Shown piece by piece: positions 25,318-34,208 of a stretch of 64,000 bases of DNA. The position numbers were made by a program, and so were the translations under genes. The notes beneath the pieces were generated by a model that worked only from the letters and a program-made list of their open reading frames with translations, was not told the origin of the DNA and searched no databases. Origin of the DNA: Pseudomonas wayambapalatensis (GTDB lineage: Bacteria > Pseudomonadota > Gammaproteobacteria > Pseudomonadales > Pseudomonadaceae); the NCBI GenBank assembly GCA_014268975.2, contig CP077096.1, positions 3,137,501 to 3,201,500 on the forward strand, in the 5' to 3' direction. How positions within the stretch are numbered: the first letter of the stretch is position 1; every line of letters starts with the position of its first letter.

Positions 25318-26904
25318 ATGCCTCTTACGGTTAAACGCTCTGCCCGCTGGAGCTGGCGCAGCCTGCTGCCCTGGGCCGTCGGCGCACTGCCAATGCTGTG
25401 CGGCCTGGCGATCATGCACTGGCAGATCGAACGCGACCTGCGAGAGAACAGCCAGGCTACCGTGCAGCAGGTCGTCAGCCACATGGAGCGTATCCTGGGC
25501 GGGCTCTCCACGGCAGCACAAGCACTGTTGCCTCTGGCTGGACGCCCTTGTAGCGAAGTCACACTGGCCCTGCGCGAGCAAGTGACACGCAATGCGTTCG
25601 TGCGCTCAACCAACCTGTTCGACCACGACACCCTGTACTGCTCCTCGCTGTTCGGCGATTACGACGAACCGGTCAACACCCTCGACTACACTGAGGGCCA
25701 GCTATGGCTGATGGATGGCAACTCGGTCACGCCGGGCCATCCGCTGTTGGTGTATCGCACCGGTCAAGAGGGCCGCGGCGCCATCGTAACGCTCGACGGC
25801 GACCACCTGCTGACGGCCCTGCGCCTGATCGCCGATGACGAAACCCTGCAGATTCAGATCGGCAAGCATTGGTTGAGCGCCGATGGCCTGGTCCATACCG
25901 GCGTCCCCCCAACAGCCCCCAGCGCACCAGTCTCTCAACATTCGGTGCGCTACCCGTTCAGCGTCCATGGAGGCTACGGCCCGGACAAACCGATGGAAGT
26001 GCTGCGCAGCCAGTACCCGGCGCTGCTCAGTCTTCTATTGGTCATCGGTGTACTTATCGGTCTGGCCTGTCGCTGGCAACTGCGACGCGCCTCGTCGTCA
26101 AGGGCCGAGTTGAACCGGGCGCTGGAGGCGAACGAGTTCATCCCATACTTTCAGCCGGTGGTGCGCAAGGGTGACTACCGCTGGGCCGGTGCCGAAGTGT
26201 TGATGCGCTGGCAACATCCGCACGAAGGATTGGTACGCCCCGATCTGTTCATCCCCTACGCCGAACACAGTGGGCAGATCGTGCCCATGACCCGTGCCCT
26301 GATGCTGCTTACCGCCCAAGGCCTGGCGCCCTATTCGGCGCTGATGGAGGACGGCTTCCACATTGGCATCAACATCACCGCCGACCACTGTCGCGACCTG
26401 CGACTGCTTGACGATTGCCGCACCTTTCTCCAGCATTTTCCACCTGGCCGGGTGGTCCTGACCCTGGAGCTGACCGAGCGCAAATTGATCGAAGCGACGC
26501 CCATCACCTTGGAGCTGTTCGAAAAGCTCCACCAGATGGGCGTGATGATTGCCCTGGACGACTTCGGCACCGGCCAGTCCAGCCTCAACTACCTGCGCCA
26601 GTTCAAGATCGACTACCTGAAGATCGACCAGAGTTTCGTCGCCATGATCGGCAGCGATGCGCTGTCGCAGCACATCCTCGACACCATCATCGAACTGTCG
26701 ACCAAGCTGGGGCTCGGCATGGTCGCCGAGGGCGTGGAAACCGACGTTCAGCGTGATTACCTGGCGCGCCACCAGGTGGACTTCCAACAGGGCTACCTGT
26801 ATGCCCGGCCAATGCCGCTGGAAGAATTCCTGAAGGCGCTCGCTGCACAGCCCGCCAGCTTGCGGTTGCCCCAGGGCGTGCCCCCTGAGATCATGCCCGG
26901 CTGA
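25318..26904 (+). CDS. CSS-EAL cyclic-di-GMP phosphodiesterase
   Basis: A 528-residue membrane enzyme that hydrolyses c-di-GMP. An N-terminal helix (about 16-34), a periplasmic CSS domain with Cys78 (GRPCSEV) and Cys108 (LYCSSLF), a second helix (about 238-258) and a cytoplasmic EAL domain (about 265-515). The EAL motif reads EVLMRW (Glu293). The catalytic set looks complete: NITADHCRD, LELTERK, LDDFGTGQSSL, YLKIDQSFV, and VAEGVET. In related enzymes (E. coli PdeC) reduction of the periplasmic disulfide frees and activates the enzyme. A CSS-only paralogue lies upstream. Confidence 0.88.
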   Translation: MPLTVKRSARWSWRSLLPWAVGALPMLCGLAIMHWQIERDLRENSQATVQQVVSHMERILGGLSTAAQALLPLAGRPCSEVTLALREQVTRNAFVRSTNLFDHDTLYCSSLFGDYDEPVNTLDYTEGQLWLMDGNSVTPGHPLLVYRTGQEGRGAIVTLDGDHLLTALRLIADDETLQIQIGKHWLSADGLVHTGVPPTAPSAPVSQHSVRYPFSVHGGYGPDKPMEVLRSQYPALLSLLLVIGVLIGLACRWQLRRASSSRAELNRALEANEFIPYFQPVVRKGDYRWAGAEVLMRWQHPHEGLVRPDLFIPYAEHSGQIVPMTRALMLLTAQGLAPYSALMEDGFHIGINITADHCRDLRLLDDCRTFLQHFPPGRVVLTLELTERKLIEATPITLELFEKLHQMGVMIALDDFGTGQSSLNYLRQFKIDYLKIDQSFVAMIGSDALSQHILDTIIELSTKLGLGMVAEGVETDVQRDYLARHQVDFQQGYLYARPMPLEEFLKALAAQPASLRLPQGVPPEIMPG

Positions 26905-26937
26905 TTCGTCCGCTCACCTTCTGCAACCGAGGCTTTC

Positions 26938-27825
26938 GTGTCAAAAGGCATCATCTCGTCTGTCATGGCATCCTGTCTGTTCGCCGTGATGTACTTCTAT
27001 ACCTCCATGCTCGCGCCGCTCGACGGCGAGGAGATCTTCGGCTGGCGCACCCTGCTGACCCTGCCATGCCTTACCCTGTTCATGCTGCTCAGCAAGGATT
27101 GGAGGCATGTCGGCGAACTGTTGGCACGTGTTCGCCAGACCCCTCGTCTGTTCCTGGGCATGGTCGGCACGTCATGGCTGCTGGGAGTCCAGTTGTGGCT
27201 GTTCCTCTGGGCGCCGCTGCACGGGCGTAGCCTGGAGGTGTCGATGGGGTATTTCCTGCTGCCGCTGGCCATGGTCCTGACCGGCAGGGTGGCTTATGGC
27301 GAGCGCCTGTCACGCCTGCAGAAGCTGGCAGTAGGCTGCGCGGCACTTGGCGTCGGTCACGAGCTCTACCAGCATGGCAGTTTCGCCTGGGAGACCTTGG
27401 TGGTGGTGATCGGCTACCCGATCTATTTCGTGCTGCGCCGACGCTGCCGCACCGACCACCTGGGTGGCTTGTGGTGCGACATGTGCCTGCTGCTGCCATG
27501 GGCCTTGTACTTCGTGATCCAGGGCCCGCTGTCGAGCGCCGACCTGGCTGCACATCCAGGCCTGTATGGCCTGATCCCACTGCTGGGCACGATCAGCGCT
27601 TCGGCGCTGATCGTCTACGTGCTCGCCAGTCGCCTGCTGCCATTCGGCCTGTTCGGCTTGCTCAGCTACGTCGAACCGGTGCTGCTGGTCGGCGTAGCCT
27701 TGCTCCTGGGCGAGAGCATCGCGCCTGACCAGTGGCTGACCTACCTGCCGATCTGGGCTGCGGTGCTGGTACTGGTGCTCGAAGGCATCAAGCACCTGCT
27801 GCGTCAGCGACGTCGCTCGGTGTAA
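26938..27825 (+). CDS. rarD: RarD-type EamA transporter
   Basis: A 295-residue inner-membrane protein with about ten helices, DMT superfamily. The opening [22 protein letters not shown] and the paired segments [12 protein letters not shown] and [19 protein letters not shown] are typical of RarD, a protein first linked to chloramphenicol sensitivity and whose substrate is unknown. The start is GTG 26938, with GAGG 5 nt upstream. It overlaps the 3' end of the convergent TerC gene by 38 bp. It begins 33 bp after the CSS-EAL gene, same strand, possibly co-transcribed. Confidence 0.85.
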   Translation: MSKGIISSVMASCLFAVMYFYTSMLAPLDGEEIFGWRTLLTLPCLTLFMLLSKDWRHVGELLARVRQTPRLFLGMVGTSWLLGVQLWLFLWAPLHGRSLEVSMGYFLLPLAMVLTGRVAYGERLSRLQKLAVGCAALGVGHELYQHGSFAWETLVVVIGYPIYFVLRRRCRTDHLGGLWCDMCLLLPWALYFVIQGPLSSADLAAHPGLYGLIPLLGTISASALIVYVLASRLLPFGLFGLLSYVEPVLLVGVALLLGESIAPDQWLTYLPIWAAVLVLVLEGIKHLLRQRRRSV

Positions 27826-29359
27826 GACGCACCTGGCGTACCCGGCGCTCCTCCACTGCCACTACCGTCATGGTCCAACCGTTCCAGGCCAGTCGATCGC
27901 CCACCACCGGCAAACGATCGAGCAGGCTCATCACCAGGCCGGCCAGGGTCTGGTAATCCTCGGTGGCGCGGGCGACAAAGCCGGTGCGCGCCTGGACCTG
28001 GCTCAGGTTCAGAGCACCACTGACCACGAAACCGCCCGCCTCCTCGACGATCCCCGGCCCTTCCACCTCACTGGCGTCCGGCAATTCGCCAGCGATGGAC
28101 TCGAGGATATCGGTCATGGTCAGCACGCCGGTGAAGTCACCAAATTCGTTGACCACGAAGGCGATGTGAGTGGACTGGCCACGCATCTGCTCCAACGCGT
28201 TGAGAATACTGAAACTCTCCAGCAGGTTCAGCGGCGTACGCACCATGCTTTCAAGGTCTGGCTGGTTGCCCGAGAGCAACTCCTTGAGCAACTCCTTCTT
28301 GTGCACGAAGCCCAGCGGCTCATCGATACGACCGTCACGAATCAGGGGCAGTCGCGAGTAGGGCGAGTTGACCAAGGCCTGGGTAATGACCTCATCCGGC
28401 AGAGCCAGATCAATCGCATCCACCTCGGCACGCACGGTCATCACGGTGCGGATCGGTCGCTCGGCCAGGTTTAGCACACCGCTGATCATCACCCGCTCAC
28501 GGCGGTCGAACAGCACCTGTTCGTCCCCCCCTTCGACCAGGTCGGCGATTTCCTCGCCCACCTCGTCAGCCTCCATCCGTCGACCACCCAGCAAACGCAG
28601 CACCGCATGGGCCGTGCGCTCACGCAGCGGCTTGTGCTGTTGCAGGCTGCGTTTGCGGCGGGCCCTTGCCACCTGGTTGAACAGCTCGATCAGGATCGAG
28701 AAACCGATCGCCGCATACAGATAGCCTTTGGGGATATGGAAGCCCAGGCCTTCGGCAGTCAGGCTGAAACCGATCATCATCAGGAAGCCCAGGCACAGCA
28801 TGATCACCGTCGGGTGGGCGTTGACGAAACGGGTCAGCGGCTTGCTGGCAACGATCATGATGCCGATGGAGAAGATCACTGCGATCATCATCACCGAGAG
28901 CTGCTCGACCATGCCCACGGCCGTGATTACCGCATCCAGCGAGAACACCGCATCAAGCACGACGATCTGCGCGACGATCGGCCAGAAGGCAGCGTGACGC
29001 ACAACACCGGTACTCTGGGCCACATGCCCTTCCAGACGCTCGTGCAACTCCATGGTGGCCTTGAACAACAGGAACACACCACCGAACAGCATGATCAGGT
29101 CACGGCCAGAGAAGCTCTTGCCCCAGACCTCGAACAGCGGCGCGGTCAGCGTCACCATCCACGAGATGGAGGCAAGCAGGCCCAGGCGCATCAGCAAGGC
29201 CAAGGTCAGGCCGATCACCCGGGCACGGTCGCGCTGATGCGGCGGCAACTTGTCGGCGAGGATGGCGATGAACACCAGATTGTCGATACCCAGCACCAGC
29301 TCAAGGACGATAAGCGTCAGCAGGCCTAGCCAGGCTGTAGGGTCAGCTAGCCATTCCAT
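27788..29359 (-). CDS. TerC-family membrane protein with CBS pair and CorC domain (YegH/YoaE-like)
   Basis: A 523-residue protein. TerC domain with about seven helices (1-220) including the acidic metal-site motifs [16 protein letters not shown] and [16 protein letters not shown], then two CBS domains (about 300-425, e.g. [15 protein letters not shown] and [24 protein letters not shown] in two parts) and a C-terminal CorC/transporter-associated domain (about 440-515). TerC proteins export Mn2+ or supply metal to membrane enzymes; YegH/YoaE-type roles are unproven. I looked for a yybP-ykoY manganese riboswitch in the 261-bp upstream gap and did not find its conserved elements. Its 3' end overlaps rarD by 38 bp. 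Confidence 0.88.
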   Translation of the reverse strand: MEWLADPTAWLGLLTLIVLELVLGIDNLVFIAILADKLPPHQRDRARVIGLTLALLMRLGLLASISWMVTLTAPLFEVWGKSFSGRDLIMLFGGVFLLFKATMELHERLEGHVAQSTGVVRHAAFWPIVAQIVVLDAVFSLDAVITAVGMVEQLSVMMIAVIFSIGIMIVASKPLTRFVNAHPTVIMLCLGFLMMIGFSLTAEGLGFHIPKGYLYAAIGFSILIELFNQVARARRKRSLQQHKPLRERTAHAVLRLLGGRRMEADEVGEEIADLVEGGDEQVLFDRRERVMISGVLNLAERPIRTVMTVRAEVDAIDLALPDEVITQALVNSPYSRLPLIRDGRIDEPLGFVHKKELLKELLSGNQPDLESMVRTPLNLLESFSILNALEQMRGQSTHIAFVVNEFGDFTGVLTMTDILESIAGELPDASEVEGPGIVEEAGGFVVSGALNLSQVQARTGFVARATEDYQTLAGLVMSLLDRLPVVGDRLAWNGWTMTVVAVEERRVRQVRLTPSDVADAAGA

Positions 29360-29620
29360 TAGCGGGTACTCTCGGGAGAGACGTCACGAAGACGCGGAAA
29401 GGATGGCCAGGACGGCCGAGGACTAGGGGGCTCCGCGAAGGTGCTCATAGATACCTTGATAGAAATTTGGGAAGGTGATCCTACAATCGAAGCAGGTTTT
29501 TCTGACAGTGTGAAACTATTACAAAAGCTGTAACAGCGTCGATTGAGCACTTTCGTTCAATACCAGAACCTCAAGGGTGACACAGGATGCTGACCTCATT
29601 CGACACCAAGGAAGCCCTTC

Positions 29621-30205
29621 ATGAGCCTGTCCCTGTCCATGGCCGCCTTCGCCCTCGCGGCCTCGATTTCTCCTGGCCCTGTGAATATCGTCGCCCTCGG
29701 CAGCGGTGCACGTCACGGGCTGCGCGCCAGCCTGGGCCATGCCGCAGGCGCCAGCGTGGGATTCTGCCTGCTGCTGGTACTGATCGGCCTGGGGCTGCAT
29801 GAAGTGCTGCTGCGCTGGCCAGTGCTAAGTCGCCTGCTGCACTGGGGTGGGGTGCTGTTCCTGTTGTACATGGCCTGGAAACTGTCCAGCGACAACGGCC
29901 AGCTGAACGCCGGTCATCAGGCGCAGGCGCCGTCGTTCTGGCACGGCGCTGTGATGCAGTGGCTCAATCCCAAGGCCTGGCTGGCTTCAGTGGCCGGGAT
30001 CGGCGCCTACACTGGCGGCGATCACCAACTGCTGTGGCTGTTCACCTGGCTGTATGCGCCCATCTGCTTCGTCTCGGTGGCCAGTTGGGCCTGGGCTGGC
30101 AGCGTGATCAGTCAGTACCTGGGCAACCCGCGCCACATGCGTCTGTTCAATCGCGGATTGGCGGTATTGCTGGTCGCCAGTGCGCTGTACCTGGTGCTGG
30201 GTTAA
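29621..30205 (+). CDS. LysE-family exporter
   Basis: A 194-residue inner-membrane protein with six predicted helices. ASISPGPVNIVALGSGARHG is the family motif, and QWLNPKAWLASVAGIGAY matches the helix 3-4 region. Exports amino acids or related compounds; cargo unknown. ATG 29621 follows AAGGAAGCCCTTC. It overlaps the divergent-ended AraC gene by 4 bp tail-to-tail, a frequent pairing in which the AraC regulator controls the exporter. It is only distantly similar to the other LysE gene in the window at 8611. Confidence 0.85.
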   Translation: MSLSLSMAAFALAASISPGPVNIVALGSGARHGLRASLGHAAGASVGFCLLLVLIGLGLHEVLLRWPVLSRLLHWGGVLFLLYMAWKLSSDNGQLNAGHQAQAPSFWHGAVMQWLNPKAWLASVAGIGAYTGGDHQLLWLFTWLYAPICFVSVASWAWAGSVISQYLGNPRHMRLFNRGLAVLLVASALYLVLG

Positions 30206-30990
30206 CGCGCACAACCGCCGCTGCGGTAATGCCCCGGCGTGGCCGCCAGATGCTGCTTGAAGGCACGCTGCAGGTGCGCCTGATCGGCAAAACCCGCCTC
30301 CAGCGCCACCTCGGCGATCCCGCGTCCGCGGCGCAACTGCGCCCGGGCGTGCTGTACCCGCTGATCGACCAGATACCCATGGGGCGTCAAGCCGAAGCGT
30401 CGGCGGAACGCGCGAATCAGATACGCCCGCGACAACCCCGCGGCGGCGCAAATATCGTCGAGGCTCAAAGGGTCGAGGCGATGGGCACGAATGAAGGCCG
30501 CTGCCGTCTCCAGACGCGGATGTGCCTGGGAATGCGCGTCTGGCGCCGCTTCGAGGTATCCCGGCAGCGCCTTGAAGAACGCCGTCAGCATCACCTCGCT
30601 GGCGTCCGTGTCGCCATCGAACAGTCCAGCAAAGAGTTGCAACAGTCGCGCATAGAGCGCTGGCGACTCGCTGTAGGTGGCCTGAGGCAGGACGAAGCCC
30701 TGCGCCTCCAGCCAGGGCAGGTCGACGTACAACATCAGATACGACCAGACCCCTCCCTCAATCGGATTGCACGCATGTACCACGCCAGGGTTCATCAGCA
30801 CCGTGGCCCCGGCCGCAAGCTCGCGCCAGGTATCACCGGACAGGTAGCTGCTGCGGCCGCCCGTGACCACGCCAATGGAAAAACCTTCATGCGAATGCGG
30901 GCCATAACAGACCTGGCGCCCATCACCCACCCGCCGCGCCTCGACGAAGGGCAGCGCTGGATCGCGCCAGAACCGCGACACTTCGATCAT
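30202..30990 (-). CDS. AraC-family regulator with N-terminal cupin
   Basis: A 262-residue regulator. N-terminal AraC-binding cupin (about 15-150, CYGPHSHEGFSIGVVTGGR with the His pair, and VLMNPGVVHACNP), C-terminal double helix-turn-helix (about 170-260, LDDICAAAGLSRAYLIRAFRR in two adjoining parts and IAEVALEAGFADQAHLQRAF). GAGG 8 nt before ATG 30990 decides the start; the open frame continues into the upstream gene. It lies 10 bp after the XRE-cupin gene on the same strand and likely forms an operon with it. Its probable target is the overlapping LysE exporter. Confidence 0.85.
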   Translation of the reverse strand: MIEVSRFWRDPALPFVEARRVGDGRQVCYGPHSHEGFSIGVVTGGRSSYLSGDTWRELAAGATVLMNPGVVHACNPIEGGVWSYLMLYVDLPWLEAQGFVLPQATYSESPALYARLLQLFAGLFDGDTDASEVMLTAFFKALPGYLEAAPDAHSQAHPRLETAAAFIRAHRLDPLSLDDICAAAGLSRAYLIRAFRRRFGLTPHGYLVDQRVQHARAQLRRGRGIAEVALEAGFADQAHLQRAFKQHLAATPGHYRSGGCAR

Positions 30991-31000
30991 CGTCCGCGCC

Positions 31001-31543
31001 TCACGCCTCACCGCCTTGTACCACGACCAGCAACTGCGCCTGGCACTCGCCGACCGAACGCAGGCGGTGCGGTGTCTGCGCGTTGAAATGCAGGGCATCA
31101 CCCTGCTCCAGCAACACCCGTTCAGACATGAAGTCGACCTCGACCTGGCCCGCATGGACGAACAGGAATTCCTCGCCCTGGTGCTCCTTGAACGTGGGAT
31201 CACTGAAATCTCGGGGTGGCTGAACAAGAAAGGGTAACAGGCTGCGCTGACCGATCTGCGAAGTCAGCACCGCATAACCCGGGCCCGCACCCTCTCCCAC
31301 CAGCGCCTGGCGCTCACTGCAGCGCACCAGGCTGTAGCGCGCCTGGACGTTGTGATCTTCGGCAAACAGCTCTTCGACATTGACGTTCAGTGCCCTGGCC
31401 AGCTTCAACGCCGCCGCGATCGAAGGCGTGTTCAACCCACGCTCGACCTTCGACAGGTAGCTCTTGGTCATGCCGGATTTCTCAGCCAGCACTTCCAGGG
31501 TAATGCCCAGTTTTTTTCTCAGCAGTTTCAAGCGGATAGACAT
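31001..31543 (-). CDS. XRE-family regulator with cupin domain
   Basis: A 180-residue PuuR/HipB-like regulator: helix-turn-helix at about 5-60 (LRKKLGITLEVLAEKSGMTKSYLSKVERG in two parts) and a C-terminal cupin at about 105-178 (EGEEFLFVHAGQVEVDF-like and GDALHFNAQTPHRLRS). The cupin senses a small molecule, typically a polyamine, amino acid or metabolite of the target pathway. It is divergent from the aldolase/DHDPS-like operon, and repeated GTGTCA half-sites lie between, so it probably represses itself and that operon. Confidence 0.87.
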   Translation of the reverse strand: MSIRLKLLRKKLGITLEVLAEKSGMTKSYLSKVERGLNTPSIAAALKLARALNVNVEELFAEDHNVQARYSLVRCSERQALVGEGAGPGYAVLTSQIGQRSLLPFLVQPPRDFSDPTFKEHQGEEFLFVHAGQVEVDFMSERVLLEQGDALHFNAQTPHRLRSVGECQAQLLVVVQGGEA

Positions 31544-31577
31544 GCGACGCGGTTTTCCCGAGTGAACGGCTTGCTAA

Positions 31578-31613
31578 TGACACTTTGTGTCATGTAGATT
31601 TATTTGTGTCATG
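31578..31613. promoter_or_regulatory. Operator with three GTGTCA half-sites
   Basis: A perfect dyad TGACAC-TTT-GTGTCA (31578-31592) plus a second copy of its right half; the 10-mer TTGTGTCATG occurs at 31585-31594 and again at 31604-31613, 19 bp apart. It lies 35 bp before the XRE start and 81 bp before the aldolase start. The likely binder is the divergent XRE-cupin protein. Confidence 0.6.
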
Positions 31614-31693
31614 CAATTGACCGCCCCTCTCCCGATCAAAGCAGCGGGGCGGGCAAGCACTGGCATCAACAGCACGCCACAGAGGATATCCCC

Positions 31694-32476
31694 ATGGCCA
31701 ACACCCTGACACTCGGCAAAGAGCAACTGGTGCACAAAGCGCTGGCACAGATGCAAGGCTCACTCGCCGATAATACGTGGACTGTACGCGAAAAGCTGGC
31801 CCTGACCTGTCGAATTCTCTTCGACCATGGCCATGACTCAGGCCTGGCCGGGCAGATCAGCGCCCGCGGCCCGGAGCCTGGCACTTTCTACACCCAGCAA
31901 CTGGGCCTGGGCTTCGACGAGATCAGTGCCAGCAACCTGCTGCTGGTCAACGAAGACCTGGAGGTGCTCGAAGGCCAAGGCATGCCCAACCCCGCCAACC
32001 GCTTTCACAGCTGGGTGTACCGCGCCCGGCCAGACGTTAACTGCATCATCCACACCCATCCCACCCATGTTGCCGCCCTGTCGATGCTGGAGGTGCCGCT
32101 GCAGGTCTCGCACATGGACCTCTGCCCGCTGTACGACGATTGCGCGTTCCTCGGTGCCTGGCCCGGCGTGCCAGTGGGTAACGAAGAAGGCGAGATCATC
32201 AGTCAGGCCCTGGGCGACAAGCGCGCCATCCTGCTTTCGCACCACGGCCAATTGTCCACCGGCACCAGTATCGAGCAGGCGTGCGTCTATGCCCAACTGA
32301 TCGAACGTGCCGCGCGCCTGCAGCTGCTGGCGATGTCGGCCGGCAGCATCAAACCCATCGACCCCAAGCTTGGCCGTGAAGCCCACGACTGGATCGACCG
32401 CCCCAAGCGCCACGGCGCCTCGTTCAACTATTTCGCCCGGCAGAGCCTGCGCAAACACGCCAACTGCCTTGACTGA
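31694..32476 (+). CDS. Class II aldolase/adducin-family protein
   Basis: A 260-residue protein of the fuculose-aldolase/adducin superfamily. The zinc triad is visible: His-His in IIHTHPTHVAALS (two His) and the later His in LLSHHGQLSTG; a catalytic Glu is in the FHSWVYRARPDVNC region or upstream. The glycine/serine phosphate-binding loop is GQISARGPEPGTFYT, which departs from the usual GNxSxR, so the substrate may lack a phosphate. ATG 31694 follows AGAGGATATCCCC. First gene of an operon with a DHDPS-like lyase 33 bp downstream; together they suggest breakdown of a hydroxy- or keto-acid. Confidence 0.8.
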   Translation: MANTLTLGKEQLVHKALAQMQGSLADNTWTVREKLALTCRILFDHGHDSGLAGQISARGPEPGTFYTQQLGLGFDEISASNLLLVNEDLEVLEGQGMPNPANRFHSWVYRARPDVNCIIHTHPTHVAALSMLEVPLQVSHMDLCPLYDDCAFLGAWPGVPVGNEEGEIISQALGDKRAILLSHHGQLSTGTSIEQACVYAQLIERAARLQLLAMSAGSIKPIDPKLGREAHDWIDRPKRHGASFNYFARQSLRKHANCLD

Positions 32477-32509
32477 CCCCTGAATGCCTTGCTTGCGGAG
32501 CCACACCTC

Positions 32510-33400
32510 ATGACCACAGAATTCCACGGCATCATCGGCTACACCATCACCCCGTTCAGCCAGAGTGGCGAACAGCTCGACCTGCCTGCCCTGGGCCAGT
32601 CCATCGATCGCCTCATCGACAGTGGCGTCCAGGCCATCGCCCCGCTGGGCAGCACGGGTGAAGGCGCCTACCTGAGCGACAGCGAATGGCATCAGGTCGC
32701 CCAGTACAGCCTCGAACGCATCGCTCGGCGTGTGCCCAGCATCGTCAGCGTCTCCGATCTGACCACCGTCGGTGCGATCCGTCGCGCCCGCTTCGCCCAA
32801 CAGCATGGCGCCGATGCGGTGATGGTGCTGCCTTCGGCGTACTGGAAACTCAGCCCCAACGAGATCCTCGCGCATTACCGCAGCATCGGCGCGGCCATAG
32901 ACCTGCCGATCATGCTCTACAACAACCCCGCCACCAGCGGCACTGATATGCCAGTGGAACTGATCCTGCGCATCGTGCGCGAGGTGGACAACGTCACCAT
33001 GGTCAAGGAGAGCACTGGCGACATCCAGCGCATGCACAGGCTGCAACTGCTCGGTGAGGGCCAGGTGCCGTTCTACAACGGCTGCAACCCGCTGGCACTG
33101 GAAGCCTTCGTGGCCGGGGCAAAAGGTTGGTGCACTGCTGCGGCCAACCTCATTCCCCAATTGAACCTGCAGCTGTACCAGGCGGTACGCGACGCCGACC
33201 TCAAGCAGGCCCAGGCGCTGTTCTACCACCAGTTGCCGTTGCTGGACTTCATTCTCAAGGGCGGTTTGCCAGCGACCATCAAGGCCGGACTGGCCATGAC
33301 CGGGCTGCCGGTGGGCGAACCGCGTCGGCCGGTGTTCGGGCTGGATGAACAAGCTCGCGCCACGCTCGAGCGCCTGCTGAGCGATCTGCGCGAACACTGA
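32510..33400 (+). CDS. Dihydrodipicolinate synthase-family (DapA-like) lyase
   Basis: A 296-residue TIM-barrel class I aldolase of the DHDPS/NAL superfamily. The GSTGEGAYLS loop is present (family GxxGE), as are the Tyr in IMLYNNPATSG and the Schiff-base Lys in TMVKESTGDIQRM. Because the housekeeping dapA is expected elsewhere and this copy sits with an aldolase and amino-acid importer, a catabolic role (keto-deoxy sugar acid, sialic-acid-like or hydroxyproline-derived substrate) is more likely than lysine synthesis. ATG 32510 has GGAG 9 nt upstream and gives the family start; a start 7 codons earlier does not. Confidence 0.85.
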   Translation: MTTEFHGIIGYTITPFSQSGEQLDLPALGQSIDRLIDSGVQAIAPLGSTGEGAYLSDSEWHQVAQYSLERIARRVPSIVSVSDLTTVGAIRRARFAQQHGADAVMVLPSAYWKLSPNEILAHYRSIGAAIDLPIMLYNNPATSGTDMPVELILRIVREVDNVTMVKESTGDIQRMHRLQLLGEGQVPFYNGCNPLALEAFVAGAKGWCTAAANLIPQLNLQLYQAVRDADLKQAQALFYHQLPLLDFILKGGLPATIKAGLAMTGLPVGEPRRPVFGLDEQARATLERLLSDLREH

Positions 33401-33473
33401 AAGCCTGGAGGTCACTGCACGCCACGCGATGGCTGGGCGAGAACTGGTTGACCCTCACCTGTCACGGTCTTGC

Positions 33474-34208
33474 TCACACCATCGCCGTCATCCCGATGAA
33501 GTTCGCCAGCTCCGCCGTACGCGGGGCGGCGAACAGTGCGTTCGGGTCCCCCACTTCATGCACCTTGCCCTGGTGCATGAACACCAGCTTGTCGCCCACC
33601 TCACGCGCAAAGCGCATCTCGTGGGTGACCATGATCAGGGTCATGCCTTCGCTGGCCAGTTGTCGCACCACGCCCAGCACCTCATTGACCAGCTCCGGAT
33701 CCAGCGCCGAGGTGATCTCGTCGCACAGCAAGACCTTGGGCGACATTGCCAGTGCGCGGGCAATCGCCACACGCTGCTGCTGCCCGCCGGAGAGGCGATC
33801 CGGGTAGGCGTCGAATTTCTCCGCCAGCCCCACCCTGGCCAGCATGCGCTCAGCCATCTCGCGCGCCTGGGCCTTGTCGGCCTTTTTCACCACCTGCGGT
33901 GCCAGCATCACGTTCTCGCCCACGGTCAGGTGCGGGAACAGATTGAACTGCTGGAACACCATCCCGACCTTCTGACGCAATGCGCGCAGGTCGGCGCGAC
34001 TGGCGTCGAGGTATTCACCGTCCACCTCGATCACCCCGTCGCTGATCGACTCAAGGCCGTTGAGGGTGCGCAGGAAGGTGCTCTTGCCCGAACCGCTGCG
34101 GCCGATGATCGCGACCACTTCGCCCTCTTCGATGCTCAGGTCGACGCCCTTGAGCACGTGGTTGTCGCCGTAGTATTTATGCAGCGCGGACACTCTAAGC
34201 AGGGGCAT
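33474..34208 (-). CDS. Polar amino-acid ABC transporter ATP-binding protein
   Basis: A 244-residue ATPase of the GlnQ/HisP class. Walker A GRSGSGKSTFLRTLN, signature LSGGQQQRVAIARALAM, Walker B VLLCDEITSALDPELVNE, H-loop MVTHEMRFAREV. GGAGG 4 nt before ATG 34208. It is the last gene of a four-gene importer transcribed leftwards (binding protein, two permeases, ATPase), and its start overlaps the preceding permease by 14 bp. The operon ends facing the DHDPS-like gene. Confidence 0.92.
   Translation of the reverse strand: MPLLRVSALHKYYGDNHVLKGVDLSIEEGEVVAIIGRSGSGKSTFLRTLNGLESISDGVIEVDGEYLDASRADLRALRQKVGMVFQQFNLFPHLTVGENVMLAPQVVKKADKAQAREMAERMLARVGLAEKFDAYPDRLSGGQQQRVAIARALAMSPKVLLCDEITSALDPELVNEVLGVVRQLASEGMTLIMVTHEMRFAREVGDKLVFMHQGKVHEVGDPNALFAAPRTAELANFIGMTAMV

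Noticed and set aside
29360..29620. Possible yybP-ykoY manganese riboswitch before the TerC gene
   Set aside because: TerC genes often carry one, but I could not find its conserved GGGGAGUA-type elements or paired stems in the leftward leader.
31838..33415. 525-codon open frame antisense to the aldolase and DHDPS-like genes
   Set aside because: Spans two well supported genes and the gap between them, low-complexity composition.
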